This document shows, in pieces, positions 11,071 to 25,051 of a DNA stretch of 64,000 bases. The DNA comes from Petrolisthes cinctipes (taxonomy: Eukaryota > Arthropoda > Malacostraca > Decapoda > Porcellanidae). Numbering within the stretch: the first letter of the stretch is position 1; every line of letters starts with the position of its first letter. The stretch covers positions 558,001 through 622,000 of the forward strand of contig JAWQEG010001359.1 in NCBI GenBank assembly GCA_033782935.1, given 5' to 3'. A program made the translations under genes and the position numbers. The notes under the pieces are model-generated. The model worked only from the letters and a program-made list of their open reading frames with translations. It had not been told where the DNA came from and did not search any database.

Positions 11071-14000
11071 GTTTTGAGCCTATATTTTGAAAATATTCTA
11101 GCACCGAGTAGGCATGTACAGATCGCTTCTAGGACCCCAAAATATCGAATTTTCGGGTGTTTTGAGCCTGAATTTGAGATATAAACGAGCACAGAAGATG
11201 CATGCACATATCGACTTTTGGGCACCAAAAATATCGATTTTGAGCATGTTTTGAGCCTATATTTTGAAAACATTCTAGCACTGAGAAGGCATGTTCAGAT
11301 CGCTTCTGGGACCCAAAAATATCGAATTTTCGGGTGTTTAGAGCCAGAATTTGAGATATAAACGGGTACTGAAGATGCATGCACATATCGACTTTTGGGA
11401 ACGTAAAACATCGATTTTCAGCATGTTTTGGGCCTGAATTTTGAAAATACTCTAACACGGAGTAGGCATGTACAGATCGCTTCTGGGACCCAAAAATATC
11501 GAATTTTCGGGTGTTTAGGGCCAGAATTTGAGATATAAACGGGTACAGAAGATGCATGCACATATCGACTTTTGGGCACCTAAAAGATCGATTTTCAGTA
11601 TGTTTTTGGCCTGTATTTTGAAAATACTCTAACAAGGAGTAGGCATGTACAAATCGCTTCTGGGATCCCTAAATATCGAATTTTCGGGTATTTTGGGCCT
11701 TAATTTGAGATATCGACTTTTTGGCACCTAAAATATCGATTTTTAGCATGTTTTTAGCCTATATTTTCAAAATATTCTAGCACTGAGTAGGCATGTACAG
11801 ATTGCTTCTGGGATCCCAAAATATTGAATTTTCGGGTGTTTTGAGCCTGAATTTGAGATAAAAACGGGTACAGAAGATACATGCACATATTGACTTTGGG
11901 CATCTAAAATATCGATTTTCAGCATGTTTTGGGCATGTATTTTGAAAATACTCTAACACGGAGTAGACATGTACAGATCGCTTCTGGGACCCCAAAATAT
12001 CGAATTTTCGGGTGTTTTGAGCCTGAATTTGAGATATAAACGGGTACTGAAGATGCATGCACATATCGACTTTTGGGAACGTAAAACATCGATTTTGAGC
12101 ATTTTTGGGCCTGTATTTTGAAAATACTCTAACACGGAGTAGGCATGTACAGATCGTTTCTGGGACCCCAAAATATCGAATTTTCGGGTGTTTTGGGCCT
12201 GAATTTAAGATATCGCCTTTACGCACCTAAAATATCGATTTTTACCATGTTTTTAGCCTATATTTTGAAAATATTCTAGCACTGAGTAGGCATGTACAGA
12301 TCGCTTTTGGGACTTCAAAATATCGAATTTTCGGGTGTTTTGAGCTGAATTTGAGATATAAACGAGGAAAGAAGATGCATGCACATATCGACTTTTGGGC
12401 ACCTAAAATATCGATTTTGAGAATGTTTTGAGCCTATATTTTGAAAACATTCTAGCACTGAGTAGGAATGTACAGATCGCTTCTGAGACCCCAAAATATC
12501 GAATTTTCGGGTGTTTTGAGCCTGAATTTGAGATATAAACGAGTATAGAAGATGCATATACATATTGACTTTGGGCACCAAAAATATCGATTTTCAGAAT
12601 GTTTTGGGCCTGAATTTTGAAAATACTCTATCACGGAGTAGGCATGTGCAGATCGCTTCTGGGACCCCAAAATATCGAATTTTCGGGTGTTTAGGGCCAG
12701 AATATGAGATATAAACGGGTACAGAAGATGCATGCACATATCGACTTTTGGGCACCTAAAAGATCGATTTTCAGTATGTTTTTGGCCTGTATTTTGAAAA
12801 TACTCTAACACGGAGTAGGCATGTACAGATCGCTTCTGGGACCCCTAAATATCGAATTTTCAGGTGTTTTGGGCCTTAATTTGAGATATCGCCTTTACGC
12901 ACCTAAAATATCGATTTTTAGCATGTTTTTAGCCTATATTTTTTAAATATTCTAGCACTGAGTATGCATGTACAGATCGCTTCTGGGACCCCAAAATATC
13001 GAATTTTCGGGTGTTTTGAGCCTGAATTTGAGATATAAACGGGTACTGAAGATGCATGCACATATCGACTTTTGGGCACCTAAAATATCGATTTTGAGCA
13101 TGTTTTCGGCCTGTATCTTGAAAATACTCTATCACGGAGTAGGCATGTACAGATTGCTTCTGGGACCCCAAAATATCGAATTTTCGGGTGTTTTGGGCCT
13201 AAATTTGAGATATCGCCTTTACGCACCTAAAATATCGATTTTTAGCATGTTGTGAGCCTATATTTTGAAAATATTCTAGCACTGAGTAGGCATGTACAGA
13301 TCGCTTCTGGGACACCAAAATATCGAATTTTCGGGTGTTTTGAGCTGAATTTGAGATATAAACGAGTACCGAAGATGCATGCACATATCGACTTTTGGTC
13401 ACCTAAAATATCGATTTTGAGCATCTTTTGGGCCTATTTTTTGAAAATACTCTAACTCAGAGTAGGCATGTACAGATCGCTTCTGGGACCCCAAAATATC
13501 AAATTTTCGGGTGTTTTGAGCCAGAATTTGAGATATAAACGAGTACAGAAGATGCATGCACATATCGACTTTTGGGCACATATAATATCGATTTTGAGCA
13601 TGTTTTGAGCCTATATTTTGAAAACATTCTAGCACTGAGTAGGCATGCACAGATCGCTTCGCGGACCCCAAAATATCGAATTTTCGGGTGTTTTGAGCCT
13701 GAATTTGAGATATAAACGAGTATAGAAGATGCATACACATATTGATTTTGGGCCCCAAAAATATCGATTTTCAGCATGTTTTGGGCCTGAATTTTGAAAA
13801 TACTCTAACACGGAGTAGGCATGTACAGATCGCTTCTGGGACCCCAAAATATCGAATTTTCGGGTGTTTAGGGCCAGAATTTGAGATATAAATGGGTACA
13901 GAAGATGCATGCACATATCGACTTTTGAGCACTTAAAAGATCAATTTTCAGTATGTTTTTGGCCTTTATTTTGAAAATACTCTAACACGGAGCAGGCATG

Positions 14001-14101
14001 TACAGATCGCTTCTGGGACCCCTAAATATCGAAGTTTCGGGTGTTTTGGGCCTGAATTTGAGATATCGCCTTTACGCACCTAAAATATCGATTTTTAGCA
14101 T
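11071..14101 (+). repeat. Higher-order repeat II, copy 1 (3,031 bp, 18 monomers)
   Basis: Order L L L S L L S L L L S L S L L L L S. It recurs at 14102 and 19308 with one extra monomer near its start and one extra long-short pair in the middle. Markers are 'gagaaggcatgttcagatc' near 11283, the 146-bp short monomer ending 'taccat' at 12103-12248, 'aacgaggaaagaag' near 12361, and 'cttcgcggacc' near 13657. Confidence 0.85.
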
Positions 14102-17100
14102 GTTTTGAGCCTGTATTTTGAAAATATTCTAGCACCTAGTAGGCATGTACAGATCGCTTCTAGGACCCCAAAATATCGAATTTTCGGGTGTTTTGAGCCT
14201 GAATTTGAGATATAAACGAGCACAGAAGATGCATGCACATATCGACTTTTGGGCACCAAAAATATCGATTTTGAGCATGTTTTGAGCCTATATTTTGAAA
14301 ACATTCTAGCACTGAGAAGGCATGTTCAGATCGCTTCTGGGACCCAAAAATATCGAATTTTCGGGTGTTTAGAGCCAGAATTTGAGATATAAACGGGTAC
14401 AGAAGATGCATTCACATATCGACTTTTGGGCACCTAAAAGATCGATTTTCAGTATGTTTTTGGCCTGTATTTTGAAAATACTCTAACACGGAGTAGGCAT
14501 GTACAGATCGCTTCTGGGACCCCAAAATATCGAATTTTCGGGTGTTTTGAGCCTGAATTTGAGATATAAACGGGTACTGAAGATGCATGCACATATCGAC
14601 TTTTGGGAACGTAAAACATCGATTTTCAGCATGTTTTGGGCCTGAATTTTGAAAATACTCTAACACGGAGTAGGCATGTACAGATCGCTTCTGGGACCCA
14701 AAAATATCGAATTTTCGGGTGTTTAGGGCCAGAATTTGAGATATAAACGGGTACAGAAGATGCATGCACATATCGACTTTTGGGCACCTAAAAGATCGAT
14801 TTTCAGTATGTTTTTGGCCTGTATTTTGAAAATACTCTAACAAGGAGTAGGCATGTACAAATCGCTTCTGGGATCCCTAAATATCGAATTTTCGGGTATT
14901 TTGGGCCTTAATTTGAGATATCGACTTTTTGGCACCTAAAATATCGATTTTTAGCATGTTTTTAGCCTATATTTTCAAAATATTCTAGCACTGAGTAGGC
15001 ATGTACAGATTGCTTCTGGGATCCCAAAATATTGAATTTTCGGGTGTTTTGAGCCTGAATTTGAGATAAAAACGGGTACAGAAGATACATGCACATATTG
15101 ACTTTGGGCATCTAAAATATCGATTTTCAGCATGTTTTGGGCATGTATTTTGAAAATACTCTAACACGGAGTAGACATGTACAGATCGCTTCTGGGACCC
15201 CAAAATATCGAATTTTCGGGTGTTTTGAGCCTGAATTTGAGATATAAACGGGTACTGAAGATGCATGCACATATCGACTTTTGGGAACGTAAAACATCGA
15301 TTTTGAGCATTTTTGGGCCTGTATTTTGAAAATACTCTAACACGGAGTAGGCATGTACAGATCGTTTCTGGGACCCCAAAATATCGAATTTTCGGGTGTT
15401 TTGGGCCTGAATTTAAGATATCGCCTTTACGCACCTAAAATATCGATTTTTACCATGTTTTTAGCCTATATTTTGAAAATATTCTAGCACTGAGTAGGCA
15501 TGTACAGATCGCTTTTGGGACTTCAAAATATCGAAATTTCGGGTGTTTTGAGCTGAATTTGAGATATAAACGAGGAAAGAAGATGCATGCACATATCGAC
15601 TTTTGGGCACCTAAAATATCGATTTTGAGAATGTTTTGAGCCTATATTTTGAAAACATTCTAGCACTGAGTAGGAATGTACAGATCGCTTCTGAGACCCC
15701 AAAATATCGAATTTTCGGGTGTTTTGAGCCTGAATTTGAGATATAAACGAGTATAGAAGATGCATATACATATTGACTTTGGGCACCAAAAATATCGATT
15801 TTCAGAATGTTTTGGGCCTGAATTTTGAAAATACTCTAACACGGAGTAGGCATGTGCAGATCGCTTCTGGGACCCCAAAATATCGAATTTTCGGGTGTTT
15901 AGGGCCAGAATTTGAGATATAAACGGGTACAGAAGATGCATGCACATATCGACTTTTGGGCACCTAAAACATCGATTTTGAGCATGTTTTGGGCCTGTAT
16001 TTTGAAAATACTCTAACACGGAGTAGGCATGTACAGATCGATTGTGGAACCCCAAAACATCGAATTTTCGGGTGTTTTGACCTTAATTTGAGATATCGAC
16101 TTTTTGGCACCTAAAATATCGATTTTTAGCATGTTTTTAGTCTATATTTTGAAAATATTCTAGCACTGAGTAGGTATGTACAGATCGCTTCTGGGACCCA
16201 AAAATATCGAATTTTCGGGTGTTTAGGGCAAGAATTTGGGATATAAACGGGTACAGAAGATGCATGCACATATCGACTTTTGGGCACCTAAAAGATCGAT
16301 TTTCAGTATGTTTTTGGCCTGTATTTTGAAAATACTCTAACACGGAGTAGGCATGTACAGATCGCTTCTGGGACCCCTAAATATCGAATTTTCAGGTGTT
16401 TTGGGCCTTAATTTGAGATATCGCCTTTACGCACCTAAAATATCGATTTTTAGCATGTTTTTAGCCTATATTTTTTAAATATTCTAGCACTGAGTATGCA
16501 TGTACAGATCGCTTCTGGGACCCCAAAATATCGAATTTTCGGGTGTTTTGAGCCTGAATTTGAGATATAAACGGGTACTGAAGATGCATGCACATATCGA
16601 CTTTTGGGCACCTAAAATATCGATTTTGAGCATGTTTTCGGCCTGTATCTTGAAAATACTCTATCACGGAGTAGGCATGTACAGATTGCTTCTGGGACCC
16701 CAAAATATCGAATTTTCGGGTGTTTTGGGCCTAAATTTGAGATATCGCCTTTACGCACCTAAAATATCGATTTTTAGCATGTTGTGAGCCTATATTTTGA
16801 AAATATTCTAGCACTGAGTAGGCATGTACAGATCGCTTCTGGGACACCAAAATATCGAATTTTCGGGTGTTTTGAGCTGAATTTGAGATATAAACGAGTA
16901 CCGAAGATGCATGCACATATCGACTTTTGGTCACCTAAAATATCGATTTTGAGCATCTTTTGGGCCTATTTTTTGAAAATACTCTAACTCAGAGTAGGCA
17001 TGTACAGATCGCTTCTGGGACCCCAAAATATCAAATTTTCGGGTGTTTTGAGCCAGAATTTGAGATATAAACGAGTACAGAAGATGCATGCACATATCGA

Positions 17101-17633
17101 CTTTTGGGCACATATAATATCGATTTTGAGCATGTTTTGAGCCTATATTTTGAAAACATTCTAGCACTGAGTAGGCATGCACAGATCGCTTCGCGGACCC
17201 CAAAATATCGAATTTTCGGGTGTTTTGAGCCTGAATTTGAGATATAAACGAGTATAGAAGATGCATACACATATTGATTTTGGGCCCCAAAAATATCGAT
17301 TTTCAGCATGTTTTGGGCCTGAATTTTGAAAATACTCTAACACGGAGTAGGCATGTACAGATCGCTTCTGGGACCCCAAAATATCGAATTTTCGGGTGTT
17401 TAGGGCCAGAATTTGAGATATAAATGGGTACAGAAGATGCATGCACATATCGACTTTTGAGCACTTAAAAGATCAATTTTCAGTATGTTTTTGGCCTTTA
17501 TTTTGAAAATACTCTAACACGGAGCAGGCATGTACAGATCGCTTCTGGGACCCCTAAATATCGAAGTTTCGGGTGTTTTGGGCCTGAATTTGAGATATCG
17601 CCTTTACGCACCTAAAATATCGATTTTTAGCAT
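14102..17633 (+). repeat. Higher-order repeat II, copy 2 (3,532 bp, 21 monomers)
   Basis: Compared with copy 1 it has one added 177-bp monomer (offset changes from 3,031 to 3,208) and one added 177+147-bp pair (offset becomes 3,532). The stretch from about 14136 to 18009 is nearly identical to about 19342-23215 at +5,206. Visible differences are few, such as 'gagaagg' against 'gagtagg' near 14315 and 19521. Confidence 0.87.
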
Positions 17634-19307
17634 GTTTTGAGCCTGTATTTTGAAAATACTCTAGCACCTAGTAGGCATGTACAGATCGCTTCTGGGACCC
17701 CAAAATATCGAATTTTCGGGTGTTTTGAGCTTGAATTTGAGATATAAACGAGTACAGAAGATGCATGCACATATCGACTTTTGGGCAACTAAAATATCGA
17801 TTTTGAACATGGTTTGAGCCTATATTTTGAAAACATTGTAGCACTGAGTAGGCATGTACAGATCGCTTCTGGGACCAATATCGAATTTTCGGGTGTTTAG
17901 GGCCAGAATTTGAGATATAAACGGGTACAGAAGATGCATGCACATATCGACTTTTGGGCACCTAAAAGATCGATTTTCAGTATGTTTTTGGCCTGTATTT
18001 TGAAAATACTCTTACACTGAGTAGGCATGTACAGATCACTTCTGGGACCTCAAAATATCGAATTTTCGGGTGTTTTGGGCCTTAATTTGAGATATCGCCT
18101 TTACGCACCTAAAATATCGATTTTTAACTTGTTTTGAGCCTATATTTTGAAAATATTCTAGCAATGAGTAGGCATGTACAGATCGTTTCTGGGACCCCAA
18201 AATATTGAATTTTCGGGTGTTTTGAGCCAGAATTTGAGATATAAACGAGTACAGAAGATGCATGCACATATCGACTTTTGGGCACCTAAAATATCGATTT
18301 TTAGCATGTTTTGAGCCTATATTTTGAAAACATTCTAGCACTGAGTAGGCATGTAGAGATCGCTTCTGGGACCCCAAAATATCGAATTTTCGGGTGTTTT
18401 GAGCCTGAATTTGAGATGTAAACGAGTATAGAAGATGCATACACATATTGACTTTGGGCAACAAAAATATCGATTTTCAGCATGTTTTGGGCCTGAAATT
18501 TGAAAATATTCTAACACGGAGTAGGCATGTACAGATCGCTTCTGGGACCCCAAAATATCGAATTTTCGGGTGTTTAGGGCCAGAATTTAAGATATAAACG
18601 GGTACAGAAGATGCATGCACATATCGACTTTTGGGCACCTAAAAGATCGATTTTCAGTATGTTTTTGGCCTGTATTTTGAAAATACTCTTACACTGAGTA
18701 GGCATGTACAGATCGCTTCTGGAACCCCAAAATATCAAATTTTCGGGTGTTTTGGGTCTGAATTTGAGATATCGCCTTTACGCACCTTAAATATCGATTT
18801 TTAGCATGTTTTGAGCCTATATTTTTAAAAATATTCTAGCACTGAGTTAGCATGTACAGATCGCTTTTGGGACCCCTAAATATCGAATTTTCGGGTGTTT
18901 TGAGCCTGAATTTGAGATATAAACGGGTACAGAAGATACATGCATATATTGACTTTGTGCATCTAAAATATCAATTTTGAGCATGTTTTGGGCATGTATT
19001 TTGAAAATATTCTAGCACTGAGTAGGCATGTACAGATCGCTTCTGGGACCCCAAAATATCAAATTTTCGGGTGTCTTGGCCTGAATTTGAGATATAAACG
19101 GGTACTGAAGATGCATGCACATATCGACTTTTGGGCACCTAAAACATCGATTTTGAGCATGTTTTTGGCCTGTATTTTGTAAATACTCTAACACGGAGTA
19201 GGCATATACAGATCGCTTCTGGGACCCCATAATATCGAATTTTCGGGTGTTTTTGGCCTGAATTTGAGATATAGCCTTTACGCACCTAAAATATCGATTT
19301 TTAGCAT
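17634..19307 (+). repeat. 1,674-bp spacer multimer, 10 monomers
   Basis: Order L L S L L L S L L S. Its first two monomers match 3504-3853, 7717-8066 and 22840-23189 and include the 173-bp form. The rest matches 9896-11070 and 25052-26227. It is a composite of segments used elsewhere, placed between copies 2 and 3 of higher-order repeat II. Confidence 0.8.
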
Positions 19308-22300
19308 GTTTTGAGCCTATATTTTGAAAATATTCTAGCACCGAGTAGGCATGTACAGATCGCTTCTAGGACCCCAAAATATCGAATTTTCGGGTGTTTT
19401 GAGCCTGAATTTGAGATATAAACGAGCACAGAAGATGCATGCACATATCGACTTTTGGGCACCAAAAATATCGATTTTTAGCATGTTTTGAGCCTATATT
19501 TTGAAAACATTCTAGCACTGAGTAGGCATGTTCAGATCGCTTCTGGGACCCAAAAATATCGAATTTTCGGGTGTTTAGAGCCAGAATTTGAGATATAAAC
19601 GGGTACAGAAGATGCATTCACATATCGACTTTTGGGCACCTAAAAGATCGATTTTCAGTATGTTTTTGGCCTGTATTTTGAAAATACTCTAACACGGAGT
19701 AGGCATGTACAGATCGCTTCTGGGACCCCAAAATATCGAATTTTCGGGTGTTTTGAGCCTGAATTTGAGATATAAACGGGTACTGAAGATGCATGCACAT
19801 ATCGACTTTTGGGAACGTAAAACATCGATTTTCAGCATGTTTTGGGCCTGAATTTTGAAAATACTCTAACACGGAGTAGGCATGTACAGATCGCTTCTGG
19901 GACCCAAAAATATCGAATTTTCGGGTGTTTAGGGCCAGAATTTGAGATATAAACGGGTACAGAAGATGCATGCACATATCGACTTTTGGGCACCTAAAAG
20001 ATCGATTTTCAGTATGTTTTTGGCCTGTATTTTGAAAATACTCTAACAAGGAGTAGGCATGTACAAATCGCTTCTGGGATCCCTAAATATCGAATTTTCG
20101 GGTATTTTGGGCCTTAATTTGAGATATCGACTTTTTGGCACCTAAAATATCGATTTTTAGCATGTTTTTAGCCTATATTTTCAAAATATTCTAGCACTGA
20201 GTAAGCATGTACAGATTGCTTCTGGGATCCCAAAATATTGAATTTTCGGGTGTTTTGAGCCTGAATTTGAGATAAAAACGGGTACAGAAGATACATGCAC
20301 ATATTGACTTTGGGCATCTAAAATATCGATTTTCAGCATGTTTTGGGCATGTATTTTGAAAATACTCTAACACGGAGTAGACATGTACAGATCGCTTCTG
20401 GGACCCCAAAATATCGAATTTTCGGGTGTTTTGAGCCTGAATTTGAGATATAAACGGGTACTGAAGATGCATGCACATATCGACTTTTGGGAACGTAAAA
20501 CATCGATTTTGAGCATTTTTGGGCCTGTATTTTGAAAATACTCTAACACGGAGTAGGCATGTACAGATCGTTTCTGGGACCCCAAAATATCGAATTTTCG
20601 GGTGTTTTTGGCCTGAATTTAGGATATCGCCTTTACGCACCTAAAATATCGATTTTTACCATGTTTTTAGCCTATATTTTGAAAATATTCTAGCACTGAG
20701 TAGGCATGTACAGATCGCTTTTGGGACTTCAAAATATCGAATTTTCGGGTGTTTTGAGCTGAATTTGAGATATAAACGAGGAAAGAAGATGCATGCACAT
20801 ATCGACTTTTGGGCACCTAAAATATCGATTTTGAGAATGTTTTGAGCCTATATTTTGAAAACATTCTAGCACTGAGTAGGAATGTACAGATCGCTTCTGA
20901 GACCCCAAAATATCGAATTTTCGGGTGTTTTGAGCCTGAATTTGAGATATAAACGAGTATAGAAGATGCATATACATATTGACTTTGGGCACCAAAAATA
21001 TCGATTTTCAGCATGTTTTGGGCCTGAATTTTGAAAATACTCTAACACGGAGTAGGCATGTGCAGATCGCTTCTGGGACCCCAAAATATCGAATTTTCGG
21101 GTGTTTAGGGCCAGAATTTGAGATATAAACGGGTACAGAAGATGCATGCACATATCGACTTTTGGGCACCTAAAACATCGATTTTGAGCATGTTTTGGGC
21201 CTGTATTTTGAAAATACTCTAACACGGAGTAGGCATGTACAGATCGCTTGTGGGACCCCAAAACATCGAATTTTCGGGTGTTTTGACCTTAATTTGAGAT
21301 ATCGACTTTTTGGCACCTAAAATATCGATTTTTAGCATGTTTTTAGTCTATATTTTGAAAATATTCTAGCACTGAGTAGGCATGTACAGATCGCTTCTGG
21401 GACCCAAAAATATCGAATTTTCGGGTGTTTAGGGCCAGAATTTGGGATATAAACGGGTACAGAAGATGCATGCACATATCGACTTTTGGGCACCTAAAAG
21501 ATCGATTTTCAGTATGTTTTTGGCCTGTATTTTGAAAATACTCTAACACGGAGTAGGCATGTACAGATCGCTTCTGGGACCCCTAAATATCGAATTTTCA
21601 GGTGTTTTGGGCCTTAATTTGAGATATCGCCTTTACGCACCTAAAATATCGATTTTTAGCATGTTTTTAGCCTATATTTTTTAAATATTCTAGCACTGAG
21701 TATGCATGTACAGATCGCTTCTGGGACCCCAAAATATCGAATTTTCGGGTGTTTTGAGCCTGAATTTGAGATATAAACGGGTACTGAAGATGCATGCACA
21801 TATCGACTTTTGGGCACCTAAAATATCGATTTTGAGCATGTTTTCGGCCTGTATCTTGAAAATACTCTATCACGGAGTAGGCATGTACAGATTGCTTCTG
21901 GGACCCCAAAATATCGAATTTTCGGGTGTTTTGGGCCTAAATTTGAGATATCGCCTTTACGCACCTAAAATATCGATTTTTAGCATGTTGTGAGCCTATA
22001 TTTTGAAAATATTCTAGCACTGAGTAGGCATGTACAGATCGCTTCTGGGACACCAAAATATCGAATTTTCGGGTGTTTTGAGCTGAATTTGAGATATAAA
22101 CGAGTACCGAAGATCCATGCACATATCGACTTTTGGTCACCTAAAATATCGATTTTGAGCATCTTTTGGGCCTATTTTTTGAAAATACTCTAACTCAGAG
22201 TAGGCATGTACAGATCGCTTCTGGGACCCCAAAATATCAAATTTTCGGGTGTTTTGAGCCAGAATTTGAGATATAAACGAGTACAGAAGATGCATGCACA

Positions 22301-22839
22301 TATCGACTTTTGGGCACATATAATATCGATTTTGAGCATGTTTTGAGCCTATATTTTGAAAACATTCTAGCACTGAGTAGGCATGTACAGATCGCTTCGC
22401 GGACCCCAAAATATCGAATTTTCGGGTGTTTTGAGCCTGAATTTGAGATATAAACGAGTATAGAAGATGCATACACATATTGACTTTGGGCCCCAAAAAT
22501 ATCGATTTTCAGCATGTTTTGGGCCTGAATTTTGAAAATACTCTAACACGGAGTAGGCATGTACAGATCGCTTCTGGGACCCCAAAATATCGAATTTTCG
22601 GGTGTTTAGGGCCAGAATTTGAGATATAAATGGGTACAGAAGATGCATGCACATATCGACTTTTGAGCACTTAAAAGATCAATTTTCAGTATGTTTTTGG
22701 CCTTTATTTTGAAAATACTCTAACACGGAGCAGGCATGTACAGATCGCTTCTGGGACCCCTAAATATCGAAGTTTCGGGTGTTTTGGGCCTGAATTTGAG
22801 ATATCGCCTTTACGCACCTAAAATATCGATTTTTAGCAT
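19308..22839 (+). repeat. Higher-order repeat II, copy 3 (3,532 bp, 21 monomers)
   Basis: Same length and monomer order as 14102-17633. It carries the same inserted monomer and inserted long-short pair, so it shares a more recent ancestor with copy 2 than with copy 1. The similarity continues past the unit end to about 23215, where 'actctaaaacgg' replaces 'actcttacactg'. Confidence 0.87.
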
Positions 22840-25051
22840 GTTTTGAGCCTGTATTTTGAAAATATTCTAGCACCTAGTAGGCATGTACAGATCGCTTCTG
22901 GGACCCCAAAATATCGAATTTTCGGGTGTTTTGAGCTTGAATTTGAGATATAAACGAGTACAGAAGATGCATGCACATATCGACTTTTGGGCAACTAAAA
23001 TATCGATTTTGAACATGGTTTGAGCCTATATTTTGAAAACATTGTAGCACTGAGTAGGCATCTACAGATCGCTTCTGGGACCAATATCGAATTTTCGGGT
23101 GTTTAGGACCAGAATTTGAGATATAAACGGGTACAGAAGATGCATGCACATATCGACTTTTGGGCACCTAAAAGATCGATTTTCAGTATGTTTTTGGCCT
23201 GTATTTTGAAAATACTCTAAAACGGAGTAGGCATATACAGATCGCTTCTGGGACCCCTAAATATAGAATTTTCCGGTGTTTTGTGCCTGAATTTGAGATA
23301 TAAACGGGTACTGAAGATGCATGTACATATCGACTTTTGGGCACCTAAAACATCGATTTTGAGCATGTTTTTGGCCTGTATTTAAAAAGAAATACTCTAA
23401 CACGGAGTAGGCATGTACAGATCCCTTCTGGAACCCCTAAATATCGATTTTTCGGGTGTTTTAGGACTGAATTTGAGATATCGACTTCTTGGCACCTAAA
23501 ATATCGATTTTTAGCATGTTTTTAGCCTATATTTTGATAATATTCTAGCACTGAGTAGGCATGTACAGATTGCTTCTGGGACCCCAAAATATTGAATTTT
23601 CGGGTGTTTTGAGCCTGAATTTGAGATATAAACGGGTACAGAAGATGCATGCACATATCGACTTTTGGAAACGTAAAACATCGATTTTGAGCATGTTTTG
23701 GGCCTGTATTTTGAAAATACTCTAACACGGAGTAGGCAAGTACAGATCGCTTCTGGGACCCCAAAATATCGAATTTTCGGGTGTTTTGGGCCTGAATTTG
23801 AGATATCGCCTTTACGCACCTAAAATATCGATTTTTACCATGTTTTTAGCCTATATTTTGAAAATATTCTAGCACTGAATAGGCATGTACAGATCGCTTC
23901 TGGGACCCCCAAATATCGAATTTTCGGGTGTTTTGAGCTGAATTTGAGATATAAACGAGTACAGAAGAAGCATGCACATATCGACTTTTGGGCACCTAAA
24001 ATATCAATTTTGAGCATGTTTAGAGCCTATATTTTGAAAAAATTCTAGCACTGAGTAGGAATGTACAGATCGCTTCTGAGACCCCAAAATATCGAATTTT
24101 CGGGTGTTTTGAACCTGAATTTGAGATATAAACGAGTATAGAAGATGCATACACATATTGACTTTGGGCACCAAAAATATCGATTTTCAGCATGTTTTGG
24201 GCCTGAATTTTGAAAATACTCTAACACGGAGTAGGCATGTGCAGATCGCTTCTGGGACCCCAAAATATCGAATTTTCGGGTGGTTAGGGCCAGAATTTGA
24301 GATATAAACGGGTACAGAAGATGCATGCACATATCGAATTTTGGGCACCTAAACGATCGATTTTCAGTATGTTTTTTTTGGCCTGTATTTTAAAAATACT
24401 CTAACACGAAGTAGGCATGTACAGATCGCTTATGGGACCCCTAAATATCGAAAATTCGGGTGTTTTGGGACTGAATTTGAGATATCGACTTTTTTATACC
24501 TAAAATATCGATTTTTAGAATGTTTTTTGCCTATATTTTGAAAATATTCCAGCACTGAGTAGGCATGTACAGATTGCTTCTGGGACCCCAAAATATTGAA
24601 TTTTCGGGTGTTTTGAGCCTGAATTTGAGATATAAACGGGTACAGAAGATACATGCACATATTGACTTTGGGCATCTAAATTATTGATTTTCAGCATGTT
24701 TTGGGCCTGTATTTTGAAAATACTCTAACACGGAGTAGGCATGTACAGATCGCTTCTGGGACCCCAAAATATCGAATTTTCAAGGGTTTTGAGCCTAAAT
24801 TTGAGATATAAACAGGTACTGAAGATGCATGCACATATCAACTTTTGGGCACCTAAAACATCGATTTTGAGCATGTTTTGGGCCTATATTTTGAAAACAT
24901 TCTAGCACTGAGTAGGCATGTACAGATCGCTTCTGGGACCCCAAAATACCGAATTTTCAGGTGTTTAGGGCCAGAATTTGAGATATAAACGGGTACAGAA
25001 GATGCATGCACATATCGACTTTTGGGCACCTAAAAGATCGATTTTCAGTAT
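22840..25051 (+). repeat. Reshuffled segment related to the first 10 kb
   Basis: Thirteen monomers. 22840-23189 matches 17634-17983; 23190 onward switches to the 'catatacagatcgc' monomer and A-tract short copy found at 3854-4181, then follows the 5212-6539 order. A run of eight T expands one short monomer to 151 bp (24371-24521). The junction near 23,215 between two higher-order repeat types looks like an exchange point. Confidence 0.75.
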
